NCBI GenBank assembly: GCA_030620095.1
Contig: JAUTXW010001345.1
Span: forward strand, 385,001 to 449,000
Direction: 5' to 3'
From: Kuschelorhynchus macadamiae
Taxonomy: Eukaryota > Arthropoda > Insecta > Coleoptera > Curculionidae
Length of the DNA: 64,000 nt
Position 1 is the first letter of the stretch. Each line of letters begins with the position of its first letter. Made by a program: the position numbers and the translations under genes. Below, in pieces: positions 1-11,560 of the stretch. The notes beneath the pieces were generated by a model. It saw nothing but the letters and a program-made list of their open reading frames with translations, did no database searches and was not told the origin of the DNA.

Positions 1-656
1 GCAAAATACTTTTAGATTAGTGGCCCGCTTCGTCTTAGAAATAACTGTTTGATTTGTGTGATATTCTGTAATCAAAGAGCTATTTCAGAGAAAATGCACT
101 TTTCTGCACTCTAATTTTTTGATATATTGAAAATTAATATTTAATCTTATCTCTTCTGTATAGAACTTTATGGGACTCGTTGGGACTTTTTTATAGGACT
201 TACCGAAAGTTAAATTAAAATTTAAAAACATATAAAATTGTTATAAAATGTCTAATTATTAAAATGCGAAAAATATATAGTAAACAAGTAAATACAAAAT
301 ATTATCCACATACCTACAGGTTCCGAATCTATAGATTCAACTAGTTCTAACTTGTTTTACTAGCGGACACGCTTACAACGCGAATAATTGAACGCGACTG
401 ATAATATGAGAGCCTGATTAAATTGCTTTATTTTGGAGGTGTATTGCTGCGTTATGTTGCCAGAGATATTAATAATTTTTTTGAAATAATGTTGTCAAAT
501 ATACGTGAAAACATTTATAAACATAAATAGTCGCGTTTGATCATACTGAAAAATTGTATTTATGTCCATCTAAATTATGCATTTTTCCGTGTGAGGGTCG
601 CTGGGAAACATTGAGTCAATATTTTCTTTATAAAGAATCTTATTCAATTTTCTTCT
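1..656. other. AT-rich stretch, no feature recognised
   Basis: No reading frame of note, no repeat shared with the rest of the window and no RNA gene was recognised here. It ends where the CTTCCCTCGT-headed dispersed repeat begins. Confidence 0.5.
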
Positions 657-2136
657 TTTACTTCCCTCGTGAAAGGAAAGTATCGTAATCGTGAAAAAAT
701 CACCGTCCGAAATTTTTTCAGATCTTTACGTTTCCCTAGATGCCGACAAACATGTTTTCTCAGTTCCGTCGGTCTGTCTGTCTGTCTGTCGTGTGTCTGT
801 TCATGGTATTGCTAAAAAACTACTTAATCGATAGACTTTGTTTCATCAAAAATTAGGGGTCATATGGGGATGTCCTGGTTACATTTTGGTAAAAGTCCAA
901 TATGGCAAAACAAAATGGCGGCCTAGTGAAATATTAAAAAAAATATTACTAAAAAATTAATTAACCAATTTATCTCAAATTTTAGACAAAGTATTATGTA
1001 GCAATCAACTGGTAAACTTTTGGTATGAACCCAAGCTGGCGGAACAAAATGGCGGATTATTATTTAATAATTCAGCTTAAATAAACTACTTAACGAATTA
1101 ATTTCCAATTACGTGCCATAAATAATTGTGACGGACCAACTAGTAAAACTGTGCTGTATGGTAAAACAAAATGGTGTCCTAGTAAAAAAAAATTATAGTA
1201 AAAAACTACTTGTTCAATTTATCTTTTAAAATTTGCCCAAAAATCAAGTATTACTTAGGAATCAACCGACAAAATTTTGGTACCAATCCAAAATGGCGGC
1301 TTAGTAAAGTATTTAAAAATTCAGTCTGAAAACTAGCTAAACTGTGGTACTAATTCAACAAAACGGAATAAAATGGCGGCTAAATTTAATATTTGTAATA
1401 GTGAAAAAATCACCTTAGGTTTTACACATCTTCACGTTTTAGCGTTCCTAGATGCCAAAAAATATGTTTTATCGATCAAAAATTAAGGGTCAAATGGGGA
1501 TGACCTGGTAATCATTGGTAAAGATCCAATATGCGGGAATAAGATGGCAGACTAGTGAAACGTTAAAAAAATATTACTCTAAAAACTAATTCTCAAGTTT
1601 TGCACGAAAATCGAGTGTTATATAGGGATGAGCTGGTAACATTTTGGTATAAATATAAGATAGCAAAACAAAATGGCGGCCTAATAAAATATATAAAAAA
1701 TCAGCCTGAAACCACTGCTTATTCATTTAATTTCAAATTCTGTGCAAGCATTAAGTGTGATAAAAAGTTATACTGATGAAGTTATGGTACGAATTCAAGG
1801 TATGGGAACATAATGACGAACAAAAAATTTTTTTAAAAAATCAACGAAATAAAATCTTATTCAATTGACTTTAAATTTTGCAGAAAAATTAAATGTGATA
1901 TAGAGAAAAACTTGTACGAACTCGACACGACCTATCAAAATGGCAGTGTGTGTTAACGTAAAAACTACTTATTGAATTTATTTTAAGTTATGCCCAAAAA
2001 TCAAGTGTACGTAGAAACTCGTAAAATATTGGTAGGAATCCAATAATGGAACAAAATGGAGCTGAATAAAAATGTTTTAGAAGACGGTATACATGTGTTA
2101 CTAAATGACTATGTACTGAACTAAATTGGGTCACAC
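657..2136 (+). repeat. Dispersed repeat family R1, copy A, with internal minisatellite
   Basis: The copy opens with CTTCCCTCGTGAAAGG, followed by AATCGTGAAAAAATCACC and a GTCTGTCTGTCTG microsatellite near 772-790. Inside are degenerate monomers carrying AACAAAATGGCGGC cores near 910, 1045, 1166, 1287, 1368 and 1668, with spacing mostly about 120-135 bp. The distal end (about 2085-2136) matches 10590-10640 in reverse. No protein is encoded. Other copies in this window lie at 5345-6150, 6560-7240, 10545-11560, 17330-17860 and, as a fragment, 48985-49165. It is most simply a non-autonomous mobile element carrying an internal tandem array; its mobiliser is unknown. Confidence 0.7.
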
Positions 2137-2148
2137 ATTAGGGGTTCG

Positions 2149-2290
2149 CGAGACCGAGACCGAGACCGAATCAGTCTCGGTCTCGGTCTCGGAAAATGTT
2201 TACGGTCTCGGTCTCGGTATCGGTCTCGATGCTTCGAGACCGAGACCTACTTAATCTCGGTATCGGTCTCGAAAGTCTCGTTGGTCTCAA
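2149..2290. repeat. (GAGACC)n/(GGTCTC)n inverted hexamer array
   Basis: Consecutive GAGACC units switch to GGTCTC units around 2169-2175 and alternate again near 2233. Stretches of the array can pair with each other and with the array at 4241-4285. It behaves as a terminal or subterminal region of the hAT element and is the likely transposase binding platform (inference). Confidence 0.75.
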
Positions 2291-2921
2291 AAACGAAATT
2301 TTAAAAATAATAATTGTTCGCCGAGATGTTATTTAGACAAAAGTACATGGAAACATACATTCGGAACCCTGAATTTTTCCAATCTTAAAAATTTAATTTA
2401 AAAAAACCCAATGTTTGAACATTTCAGTAAAGTAGAAAAAATATAGGTATATTTATATAAAAAATTATTTCAAAAATCTATAATTCGAAATGATGTTGTC
2501 AACAAATGGAATCAGTAAATGAAGATATACGGACAATAGTAGGTATATCAAAATAAATATCATATATACCTTGTTCTTTGGACATCAACAGAAAGGCCAC
2601 ACATTATTAGAGTTACATAAATGACATTTCGAAAGATATACAAATTGAATAAGATATATCAAACACAAAATAAGGACACACTGTATATGCTGCCGAATGC
2701 ATGCAAGCAACGTGCTGGGCATTCTAGGGACAGACGTTATAATTCAATAGGTAGAAAACGATCGATGGCCAAGTAAAACACCCTTAGGTATTCTGTAAAC
2801 TTTGTTATTTTGAACCAAACTTTTATTACTTTGATGCGTATTTACTTTCTTAACCAGGACCGTTCTTAGGGATCTGCACGTTGAGCTTGCACAAAGGCTG
2901 CTATGGTTCATAATACTACTT

Positions 2922-3373
2922 GTGAATCAACTATTTTGGTTCTTTGGTAAATTAATTATAAGTTTTAAAAGTGGAGTAGATTTCAAAAGTAAATTTGTTT
3001 ATTGTACAAGTTCCTCAAGCGATGTTAACTATGACATCGATTATACATCACTATTTGAAAAAAAAAGTGATTCCGAAAATTGGAGAAAAGAAATAATAGA
3101 ATATTTGCAATTAAAGCGCGCTCCAAAGGGTACAGATATTTTAGAAATTTTAGGTGGAAAGCACACGATAAACAATTTCCAAATTTAGCCAAAATGGCAA
3201 AAGATCTTTTGTCTATACAGGCGACCTCTGTAGCAGTAGAGCGTTTATTTTCACAAGCAGGGTTAATTAATACAAAACTAGGAAGCATGTTAAATGAAAC
3301 TTCAAACAAATGCTTATTATGTATTCATTCACGGTATAAAAGTAACTTGAAAAATGGAATTATAAAATATTAG
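2922..3373 (+). pseudogene. hAT transposase C-terminal part, frameshifted
   Basis: Two overlapping frames (2922-3188 and 3080-3373) carry one protein, with the reading frame changing near 3140-3160. The second frame contains the hAT C-terminal dimerisation signature: LLSIQATSVAVERLFSQAG, then a serine/cysteine-rich LCI..R tail. In hAT transposases this region supplies the final catalytic Glu helix and the dimer interface. The N-terminal BED finger and the first catalytic Asp are not recognisable upstream, so the gene is truncated as well as frameshifted. It lies between the hexamer arrays at 2149 and 4241 and is their presumptive former transposase. Confidence 0.75.
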
Positions 3374-4240
3374 TTTAAATTGTCTGTAATATTTTTAGGT
3401 TTATTATATAGGTTGAAATAAAATCTAAAAATATGCTTATAATGTATGTTTAGAAATTAAAATTTGTACTTTGTTATTAGAACAGTTTGTTATTTTTTAA
3501 GCGTAATAGTTGAATTAGCTTTATTGATAATCTATTTAAAATCCTAAGCCAAATTCTACTTTGTGTTTTGTTTGTTGAAAATCTTGTCCGTATGTATATG
3601 TATTATTTTTATCATACACATATAGTTAAAAATCCATTATTTTCAAGTACAAACAAAATCAATACAAAAATATTGTTCTATAAAACACGTACCTTCTTTA
3701 ATTAGCAAGCTATCGAAGCGATTAAAGAAGAAAATATTAAGAAAAATTTTCACTGATTTTTTTTTAACAATTTTTTGTTTATTTTAAGTCGGAAAATTTT
3801 TAAACAGAAATCACCACAATTACTTCGTCTGTTGGAGACTTTGCCGTATCTATACTATATAAGAATATGATATTGTCATGTTTTTAGTTGTTACAGTCTA
3901 TTAGTTATTAATTTTTGGATTTTAGTTACTCTCAATAATTAACCTCTCTTTGAGAACAGGGTAGCAATTTACGGTTTTCGACATGTGAAGTGGAATTTCG
4001 CTACTAGAATTTCTAAATTTGGAAAATTCTCTTTTCATGATTATTTATATCGTTTTTTAAATGACTATTTCACTAGTATCATTGTTGTAAGAACATATAC
4101 AATGCTAGTATAATATAATTGATTATAGAAAAACTATTTTTTGCATCAATTTATTTGCCCCCAAACATATATTTTTTGAATTATTGACAAATTAATAACA
4201 AATAATTTACGAACATTAGTTATTTTGCTACTTCACTTTA
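3374..4240. other. Non-coding interior of the hAT element
   Basis: AT-rich sequence downstream of the transposase remnant, with no open frame or repeat recognised. It is probably 3' untranslated and subterminal sequence of the hAT copy. Confidence 0.4.
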
Positions 4241-4285
4241 AGATCGAGACCGAGAGTCTCGATAGGTAAGTCTCGGTCTCGGAAC

Positions 4286-5344
4286 TTTGCCGATTTTTTA
4301 GTTATATTTATAGCAGTTTTAATGTAAAAGTCAGTCAGATTTGAAAAATAGTTACTGGATTTATTGCATATGTAACATATATATTTTTTCCTGTTGTGTA
4401 TGGTGAACGCAATATATTGCTCTCCGTCGTTCCCGTAAACAATTTAAAATTTTTTTTTTAAGTTTTTTTATGCTTGCTAGGATACCACTCTGGCAATATC
4501 CCCCATATACCCTGAAAATCTCATTCAACTTAGTCAAAAAATACATACGGTTGAATTGATGACCTCATCCTTCTTTGAACTCGGTTAAAAATTACACTAG
4601 AAGATAAAACAATAATTAGTCATTTCCGTGACTGGTATCATCGGTGAAATTGGTAAACATAGTAGAATGCACATTTACTATAATAACTAGTATTTAAAAT
4701 AATCATTGTTAATTGTCAAACGGATTTAATTATTTGAAAAAGAAAAATTTTGAGAATGTAATATCTCATTATTTTTCATTAATTTCATTTTAGTGATCAT
4801 CAAGGCATTTTATATGAAGTTATTAACTTGACTTTTTAAAGAAGTCGAAATTATTTAGAGAAGTCTCGTCTGCTTCTGACATCATATTCGCTTCATCAGG
4901 TAGCTTTTGAGGAAGAAAATTATATTCAAATCTAAGATAGAGATATAAATTCGCTTTGTCTGCTGGAGGAAATAATTTATGTATGGATTAAACTAGGTTT
5001 AGTTTTGCATTAATTTATAAATTTTATCTTAATTTATAAATATATTTGACTTTTAAAGTTCCTTTTTTTCTGAAATAAATATATAAATTCCCGAGGAGAA
5101 TTTACATCTTTCAACTACTAGTTTTGTTATTTCAATTAAAATTTAATATTTGTTAATTTTAATCGTATACATTACATGAAAAACATATAAAAATTATTAC
5201 ATTCTTTATGAAAATAGGCAACAAAATAAATTTAATTACTCTGCTGGAGGAACAATTTCAAATATAGTTCAAAAATGTAAAGGAACTGAATTATCCCGAT
5301 TTAGTCCGATTATGACTTTTTTAAGAATGATTTAAAAATTACCC
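4286..5344. other. AT-rich stretch, no feature recognised
   Basis: Short frames only, and no similarity recognised to the families seen elsewhere in the window. Confidence 0.4.
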
Positions 5345-6150
5345 GGAACTTCCCTCGTTATGAATCTTTGCTTTTATAAAGCCGTCATTTTGGATTCGTA
5401 CTAAAATGTTACCAGTTGATTGCAACATAATACTTGATATTTTTGCTAAATTTGAATTAAATTAGATGATTCGTTTTTTAATAATAATTTTTTTAACATT
5501 TCACTAAGCCGCCATTTTGTTTCGCCATATTGGATTTTTACTAAAATTTGACCAGGCCATCCTCATATAACCCTTAACTTTTGACCAAAATTTGAAGTCA
5601 ATCAGGTAAGCAGTCTTTAAGCTATGCCGCGAACTGACAGACAGACAAACTGACAGAAAGACCGATAGACGGACCGACAGAGTTGATAAAACATTTTTTT
5701 GGCATTTAGCGACGCTAAAACGTAAAGATGTATAAAAGTGAGAACGTGACTTTTTCACATATTAAGCCGCCATCTTGGGTTCATATCAAAATGTAATTAG
5801 TTGATTCTAACATAATACTTGATGTTTTTGCAAAATTTGAGATAAATTGGATGAATAGTTTTTTAATGATAATTTTTTTAACATTTCACTAAGCCACCAT
5901 TTTGTTCCGCCATATTGGATTTTTACCAAATTGTTACAAACTCATCTCCATATGACTCTTAATTTTTGACTAAAATTTCAAGTCAATCAAGTAGTTTTTA
6001 GCTTCACCGCGAACAGACAGACAGACCGACGGAATTGAGAAAACATGTTTTTCGTTAACTAGGGACCCTGAAAAGTGAAGATCTGAAAAATTTCGGAGAG
6101 TGATTTTTTCACGATTACAATACTTCCCTTTTACGAGGGAAGCAATTAGT
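5345..6150 (-). repeat. Dispersed repeat R1, copy B
   Basis: Reverse orientation of the family at 657-2136. Monomers contain GCCGCCATTTTG or close variants near 5507, 5764 and 5892, each followed by a CCATATTGGATT-type stretch. Two GACAGACAGAC microsatellites (about 5635-5680 and 6013-6030) precede head-end sequence, and the copy terminates at TTACGAGGGAAG near 6131-6142. No coding capacity. Confidence 0.7.
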
Positions 6151-6559
6151 TTAAACGTACCCATTAGAATGCAAATAACTTTACAAAAAAATGTAATTCA
6201 ATTACAAATTACTTATAACCTGAAATTATATATTAATTTATCTTTTCAATCACATTTCTAATTTCGTTTTTTTTTACATAACGTATGGTAAACAGAGCAT
6301 GTTTTAATTTTTCAGGTCAAGGAGGGGGGCATGCATATCCTTGGAAGCGCAAATTTTAGTTGTTTGGAGCGCTTCAGCAGTACTAATATTAAACTGCATT
6401 GGAGTACTGAATATCGAGGCATGCGGATACATTTGAAAATAAGCCAAATTCGTTATTTCATTGGTTTCATCTCAGTTATCAAATATTTTTTAATTACACT
6501 GGATAGCTTAGAGATATGAAGCAGTGAAAATGAACATATTTGTTTTAAGACAGTTACTT

Positions 6560-7240
6560 AAAAAAAAATTCGGTGTTTCCCTGGTTGTAAATCTTTCCGT
6601 ACATAGTCATTTAGTAACACATATATATTATATTTTCAAACATTTTTATTAGGCGTCATTTTGTTCCAACATATTGTATTCGCACCAGTATTTTACCAGT
6701 TTTTACCTATGCCACACTTGATTTTTGATTATAATTTAAAATAAATTCAATAAGTAGTTTTTACATTAAAACACACCGCCATTTTGTTCCGTCATGTTAA
6801 TTTCATACCAATTTACCAGCAAAATAAGAATTTTTTACTTTGATTTTTTTAAAAAGTTATGTGGTCGCTATTTTGTTTCGCCATCTTGAATTCGTACCAC
6901 AACTTTACTAGTTTATCTCTATATCACACTTAATGATTGCCATTTTGTTTTACTATCTTATATCCATACCATAATGTTACTAGTTCATTCCTATGTAACA
7001 CTTGATTTTGCGCAAAATTTGAACAAGTTGGATAATTAATCTTCTAGTAATATTATTTTTAGCGTTTTACTAATGGTAATATTTTTACCAAAATATTACC
7101 AAGTCCTCCCCACATGAATCTTAATTTTTGACTAAAACTTGAAGTCACTCTGATAAGTAGTTTTTAGGCTATGCCGCGAACGGCTCTAGGGATGCTAAAA
7201 CCTGAAAACATTTAAAATCTAAGAGGGAGTTAATACCACA
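6560..7240 (-). repeat. Dispersed repeat R1, copy C (partial)
   Basis: Degenerate reverse-oriented monomers with ATTTTGTTCC/ATTTTGTTTCGCCAT cores near 6656, 6780, 6870 and 6945. The TAGTCATTTAGTAACACATATAT end sequence near 6605 is shared with copies A and D. The CTTCCCTCGT head is not preserved. No gene is present. Confidence 0.6.
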
Positions 7241-7299
7241 GTTTTACTACTTGGCCGCCATCTCTATACCACAATTAGTCATAGCGCACAGAAAGGAAA

Positions 7300-7985
7300 T
7301 CGTTCCATTAAATTCAATTTCCGTTGTGAATTTAATATTGCGATGTTGGTGATTAAGGTGGTCCAGAAATATAAGGAGATTTTCCTGTCCATGAGGCCAA
7401 ACAACAAAGTATCATCTACATACCTGAAGCGGATCTTAAAACAATATCCCCAAAGGCCCTCTTACATATATTCGCTACCACAGGTCATAGAGGAGATCCC
7501 ATAGCTGACCATGAGGTCTGCTCATAAAGAGTTCCTAGAAAAATGAAATAAGTAGCCGTAAGACAAGATTATTGTTATATTAAATTGAGTTGATGACAGG
7601 AACATTTATGATTGTGATTCTACATCGAAACTGGCCAAAGTATCCTCAGGATGCAATTCGATTTCCTTAAGCTTTTGTACGAAACATGCAGAGTTCTTTA
7701 AAAACAAATCTGTTTTTTCCAGTAAATGGTCTAAGAAAATATGAAAGATATTTACCTAATTTGTATGTGAGCGAATCTAGCATTGACGATCGGTCGTAGT
7801 GGTACATATTTTTTTGTGTATCTCGGGAAGACCGTAGAACCTGGGGATCTTGCAGCTGCTTGGCTTTAACGATTTTTTCTCCGCTGGTGGTAGGTTGTAT
7901 GTGTTAATTAGATTGGTGATGCGTTGTTATCCAAAAGTTGATTTTTTCACGTATTCCGTTCTGTCAGTGATGACTGTGGCGTTGC
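7300..7985 (-). pseudogene. Penelope-like reverse transcriptase fragment
   Basis: The minus strand, with many stops and frame changes, reads through Penelope-like RT blocks: a KIPRFYG-type block near 7820, YKLGKYLSYFL near 7755, an ELHPEDTLASFDVE-like stretch near 7630-7660 and RYVDDTLLFG near 7395-7430. YVDD is the RT catalytic core. At least four frame breaks make it inactive. A terminal endonuclease-type tail lies immediately beyond in the opposite orientation (7985-8335), so this locus is rearranged. Confidence 0.65.
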
Positions 7986-8335
7986 CTTTATTTGCTGAAG
8001 GACTAGGATGCCTTTATCGAATCTGCTGTAACTGAACATACCATCGGCCATATTATAAATGTAAAAGAAACCAAGGTTCTTGCGCCGGTCCCAGGATTTT
8101 ATAAACGAGAGATTAGAGAATCCATTGAAATTTTCAAACGTACAAGAACTTTAATAGAGATACAGGTTACGGTCTACATCATTCATGAAACCCGACATAA
8201 CATGCCTCCTGCAAAGAAATGCGAAATGTCGGTTAGTAATTCAAATTTGACACGGTCCAATCCCAGAATCATGAGTTCTTAATTGACGAAAGCCGTGAAG
8301 CTTCTGTTCTATCTTAGTAAGTGTATTTTTGCCAA
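7985..8335 (+). pseudogene. Penelope-like C-terminal tail fragment, inverted relative to RT
   Basis: The plus strand encodes a short open stretch including an AVTEHTIGHIINVKETK-like segment and a VPGFYKREIRESIEI-like segment. This resembles the tail that follows the GIY-YIG domain in Penelope-like or related retroelements. It faces the opposite way to the RT fragment at 7300-7985, suggesting inversion or two independent insertions. Assignment rests on motif memory only. Confidence 0.5.
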
Positions 8336-10190
8336 AACCCATTTTTTTATTTATGAGTACAGTTTATAAAAGGGCGGATTTCCAATTTTTAAATCCATTA
8401 TAGTCAAAATAAAAGCTGCTTCATTTAAAATTTGATTCAGTTTCCATAAATTCGTAAAATATTTTATTCTTAGGAAGGTAGTTATTTTAATAACTTATTC
8501 TGGGTTAAGTTAGGTTACGTGATTAGATTAACCTAACGGACAGAGATGCACAAAAACACTGCAAAGATTTGGTCTCAGTTGCGCTTCCAGAACTCTGGTC
8601 TGGGGAAGGCAGTGGTTGGCAGGTGAATGAACACCCGTTTAGGCAAATTTTAACCAAAGGTTAGGAAATTAAAAAGAATTATTATTTAGCCGTACTTAAC
8701 CTTATTTTTAAAATTCAGAAACTAAATTAATGATAGAATATTTGGAAATAAAATGGTAACTATTAATACTTTCAAAATTACGATAATATATCTAATACAT
8801 AGTACATATCTTGTTAAAATCAAATGGAGTCCTCGCAATTACAAATTTTAGTCTTTTTACTGCATAGTCTTTTTACTGCAATAGACAAAACAAAAGCATT
8901 TCTCGTTCCCGTCTCCCATCTCGCGTCGTGATTTTTTGTGTATAAATTCCGACAGTGGCGAGCGAGGTAAGACCATACCACAGATTAACAACCAATCAGA
9001 TACCGCACTCCTGAAATTTTCATTCATAAACGTGTTTACTCGTACTCTATTAACTGGGCAGAGAACTCGGATATGTATTCGAAATATTTTTATTTATTCT
9101 GAGCAGGACCTTATTAAAATATTTTGTGAGTAATGTTTAACCAAGTTTAATATGTCTATATTGAAAAATTAGTGTGTGTATACATAGTAGTTATGCACAT
9201 ACAGAGTGGTTTGAGTTTTTATAGATTTATGAAATTTTCATATTATTGTTCGATCACTTATATCGCTGAATTTAAAAACATTGTGTTTTACTATCATGTA
9301 GAAATAGTTTTATATTCATTTCACATTTGCCATTTGTGTTCGTGTGAAAAACGTAAATAGTATATACTGTTATACTCTCTCACATCACAAAAATTAAATA
9401 TTATGTTTTTGATTTCCACAGTTTTTGTTGGCAGCAAATTTAATTTTTCTGTACATTTATATTTTTGTAATATCCGTATATAAGTAAGAGTAAGCTACAT
9501 AATCTCTTACTTAATGCAGATCGTAACATTAGATAAAAAATAATAGTTTTAATGCTAACATGACAAACATGCTTTATGCTATCAATGCGAGCAACACTGA
9601 ACGCCAATAAATAAAACCATATGTGATCCTCGGTTCAATAAAAAATTATAGTTTAAAATATCTAGAAAACTTTAGTCAGTAACGCACTGAAAAGTATAAA
9701 ATAATGTATTTATCTTAAAATATATTTTGATCAATGACTACGCAAAAAAGTGTGATTCGCTTTCTCGTTTCTTTGAGAAGCATGTACATTAAATTACTTT
9801 TGATAACATTACATTATCTTGTACTTTTTAGTGCGTTACTGACAAAAGCTTGTTTTCTAGTTTTTTTAAACTGTAAATTATTTTTTACTTTTTACACACT
9901 TTACGGGACTCATCAAAACAAACAGACTAGCCCAAAGTTTAGGTTCGATGGTACCATATTATGTATTGGACTCGTCAGAACAAACCAAATAACCATCGGT
10001 ACTATTTGGTACCATCGAGCTGATCTGATGAACTCCGTCAGAACAAACTAAAGGAGCCTAAACAAGAGAGGTTTTTTAACTAGGACCATGTGTAGAATTT
10101 GGTATCATCGAGCTGATCAGATCAGCTAGCTGCTACTAAATTTTGATATTGCCATTTGCATTACCCACACTATCAAATTTTCCAATGGAC
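8336..10190. other. AT-rich stretch without recognised genes
   Basis: Only short open frames occur (for example 9734-10051), with no family signature. The part from about 9950 on begins the short motif cluster containing GGTACCAT and ATCGAGCTGATC that leads into the tandem repeat at 10194. Confidence 0.4.
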
Positions 10191-10193
10191 TAT

Positions 10194-10510
10194 GCTCGAT
10201 GGTGCCAAATTATATTATTATCCGAATTAGATATAGTTACAAAATTTCAAACCCATACAGTTAGAAGTAGGTTAAAATCGATCGGCACCATTTGTTACTA
10301 TCGATCAGGCCGATGGTAGAAAATTGTTATATTATCATCCGAATTATGCAGGTTAGAAAATTTTTAAATCTTCACAACATTTAGAAGTATGTTAAAATCG
10401 ATCGGTACCATTTGGAACCATCGATCAGCCCGATGGATGGAAAATTACTATATTATCATCCGAATAATGTATGTTTACAAAATTTCAAATCGATACAACA
10501 ATAAAATCAG
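10194..10510. repeat. 120-bp tandem repeat, about 2.5 units
   Basis: TTAGAAGTA.GTTAAAATCG starts at 10261 and again at 10381, exactly 120 bp apart. Each is followed by a GATCGG.ACCATTTG...CATCGATCAG..CGATGG block and then ATTATCATCCGAAT. A partial unit precedes the first (from about 10194) and another trails after 10441. It is a small minisatellite with no coding function visible. Confidence 0.75.
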
Positions 10511-10544
10511 AAGTAAAAAAAATAATAAAAAATCGATACATTTC

Positions 10545-11560
10545 CTTTACCCGGAATTTCCCTGGTTATGAATGATTTCTTGTAATAGAATTAGTGAAGT
10601 GTGACCCAATTTAGTTCAGTATATAGTCATTTAGTAACACATATATACTCTCTTTTAAAACATTTTAATTGGTCACCATTTTGTTAGATTATATTAGGTT
10701 ACTACTAATATATTACCAGTTTCTACCTATGCCACAGTCGATTTTTGGGCATAATTTAAAATAAATTCAGTAATTAATTTGTATATTAACATACACCGTC
10801 ATTTTGTTAAGTCGTGTTAAATTCGTACCAATTTATCCCTATATATAACATTTAATTTTTGTGCGAAATTTAAAGTCAATTGAATAACATTTTTTACGTC
10901 GATTTTTTAAAAAAATTGCTTGGACACCGCTATCTTGAATTCGTACCACAACTTTACCAGTTTATCTTTATATCACACTTAATGTTTGCAAAAAATTTTA
11001 AATTAATCAAATAGGTACTGTTTTCGGGCTGATTTTTTAAATATTTTAATAGGACGCCATTTTGTTTTGCTGCCTTAAATTCATACCAAAATGTTACCAG
11101 TTCATTCCTATATAACACTTGATTTTTCTGCAAAATTGCGGTAAATTGGAAAGTTAGTTTTTTCAGTAATAATTTTTTTAACGTTTCAGTAGGCCGCCAT
11201 ATTGGATTTTTACCAAAATTTTAGACCAAAATTCGAAGTCAATTTGATTGATAAGTAGTTTTTAAGCTATGCCGTGACCTGACAGACAGACAAACAAAAT
11301 GACAGACGTATTGACGCGAATTGACTCAAAAACGTGAACATACGTAAAACCTGAGAGGGCGATGTTTTCACGATTACAAATATTTTCTTTAGCTCCCAAT
11401 TTGTTTCAACATCTTGGATTAATACCACATTTTTACTAATTCAGCTGTAGGTATACATGTTTTTGGGCATCTAGGGACCCTGAAACTTAAAAAACTGAAA
11501 AAATCTCTGGGGGTAATTTTTAACGATTTTACTTGCCTTTAACGAGAGAAGTAAAAAGAA
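10545..11560 (-). repeat. Dispersed repeat R1, copy D
   Basis: Reverse orientation. It begins with the shared distal end (GTGTGACCCAATTTAGTTCAG near 10599), then monomers with ATTTTGTT cores near 10677, 10800, 11050 and 11195, a GACAGACAGAC microsatellite near 11281, and the head sequence near 11510-11545. No open frame of interest. Confidence 0.7.

Larger units (their letters stand above)
2141..4285. mobile_element. Decayed hAT transposon with GAGACC-hexamer ends
   Basis: The left end (2141-2290) is a run of GAGACC hexamers in both orientations, able to fold on itself. The same hexamers recur at 4241-4285. Between them lies a broken transposase whose C-terminus is the hAT dimerisation domain. 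The left end abuts a sequence shared with repeat R1, so the element appears to have landed in an R1 copy. Exact termini and the target duplication were not resolved, because the right end looks shortened. Confidence 0.65.

Noticed and set aside
772..790. Possible CRISPR-like or regulatory array of GTCTG units
   Set aside because: Simple tetranucleotide microsatellite inside a dispersed repeat; no spacers.
9734..10051. 105-aa frame with hydrophobic N-terminus
   Set aside because: The second half runs into the local repeat with GGTACCAT motifs and the first half has no conserved pattern.
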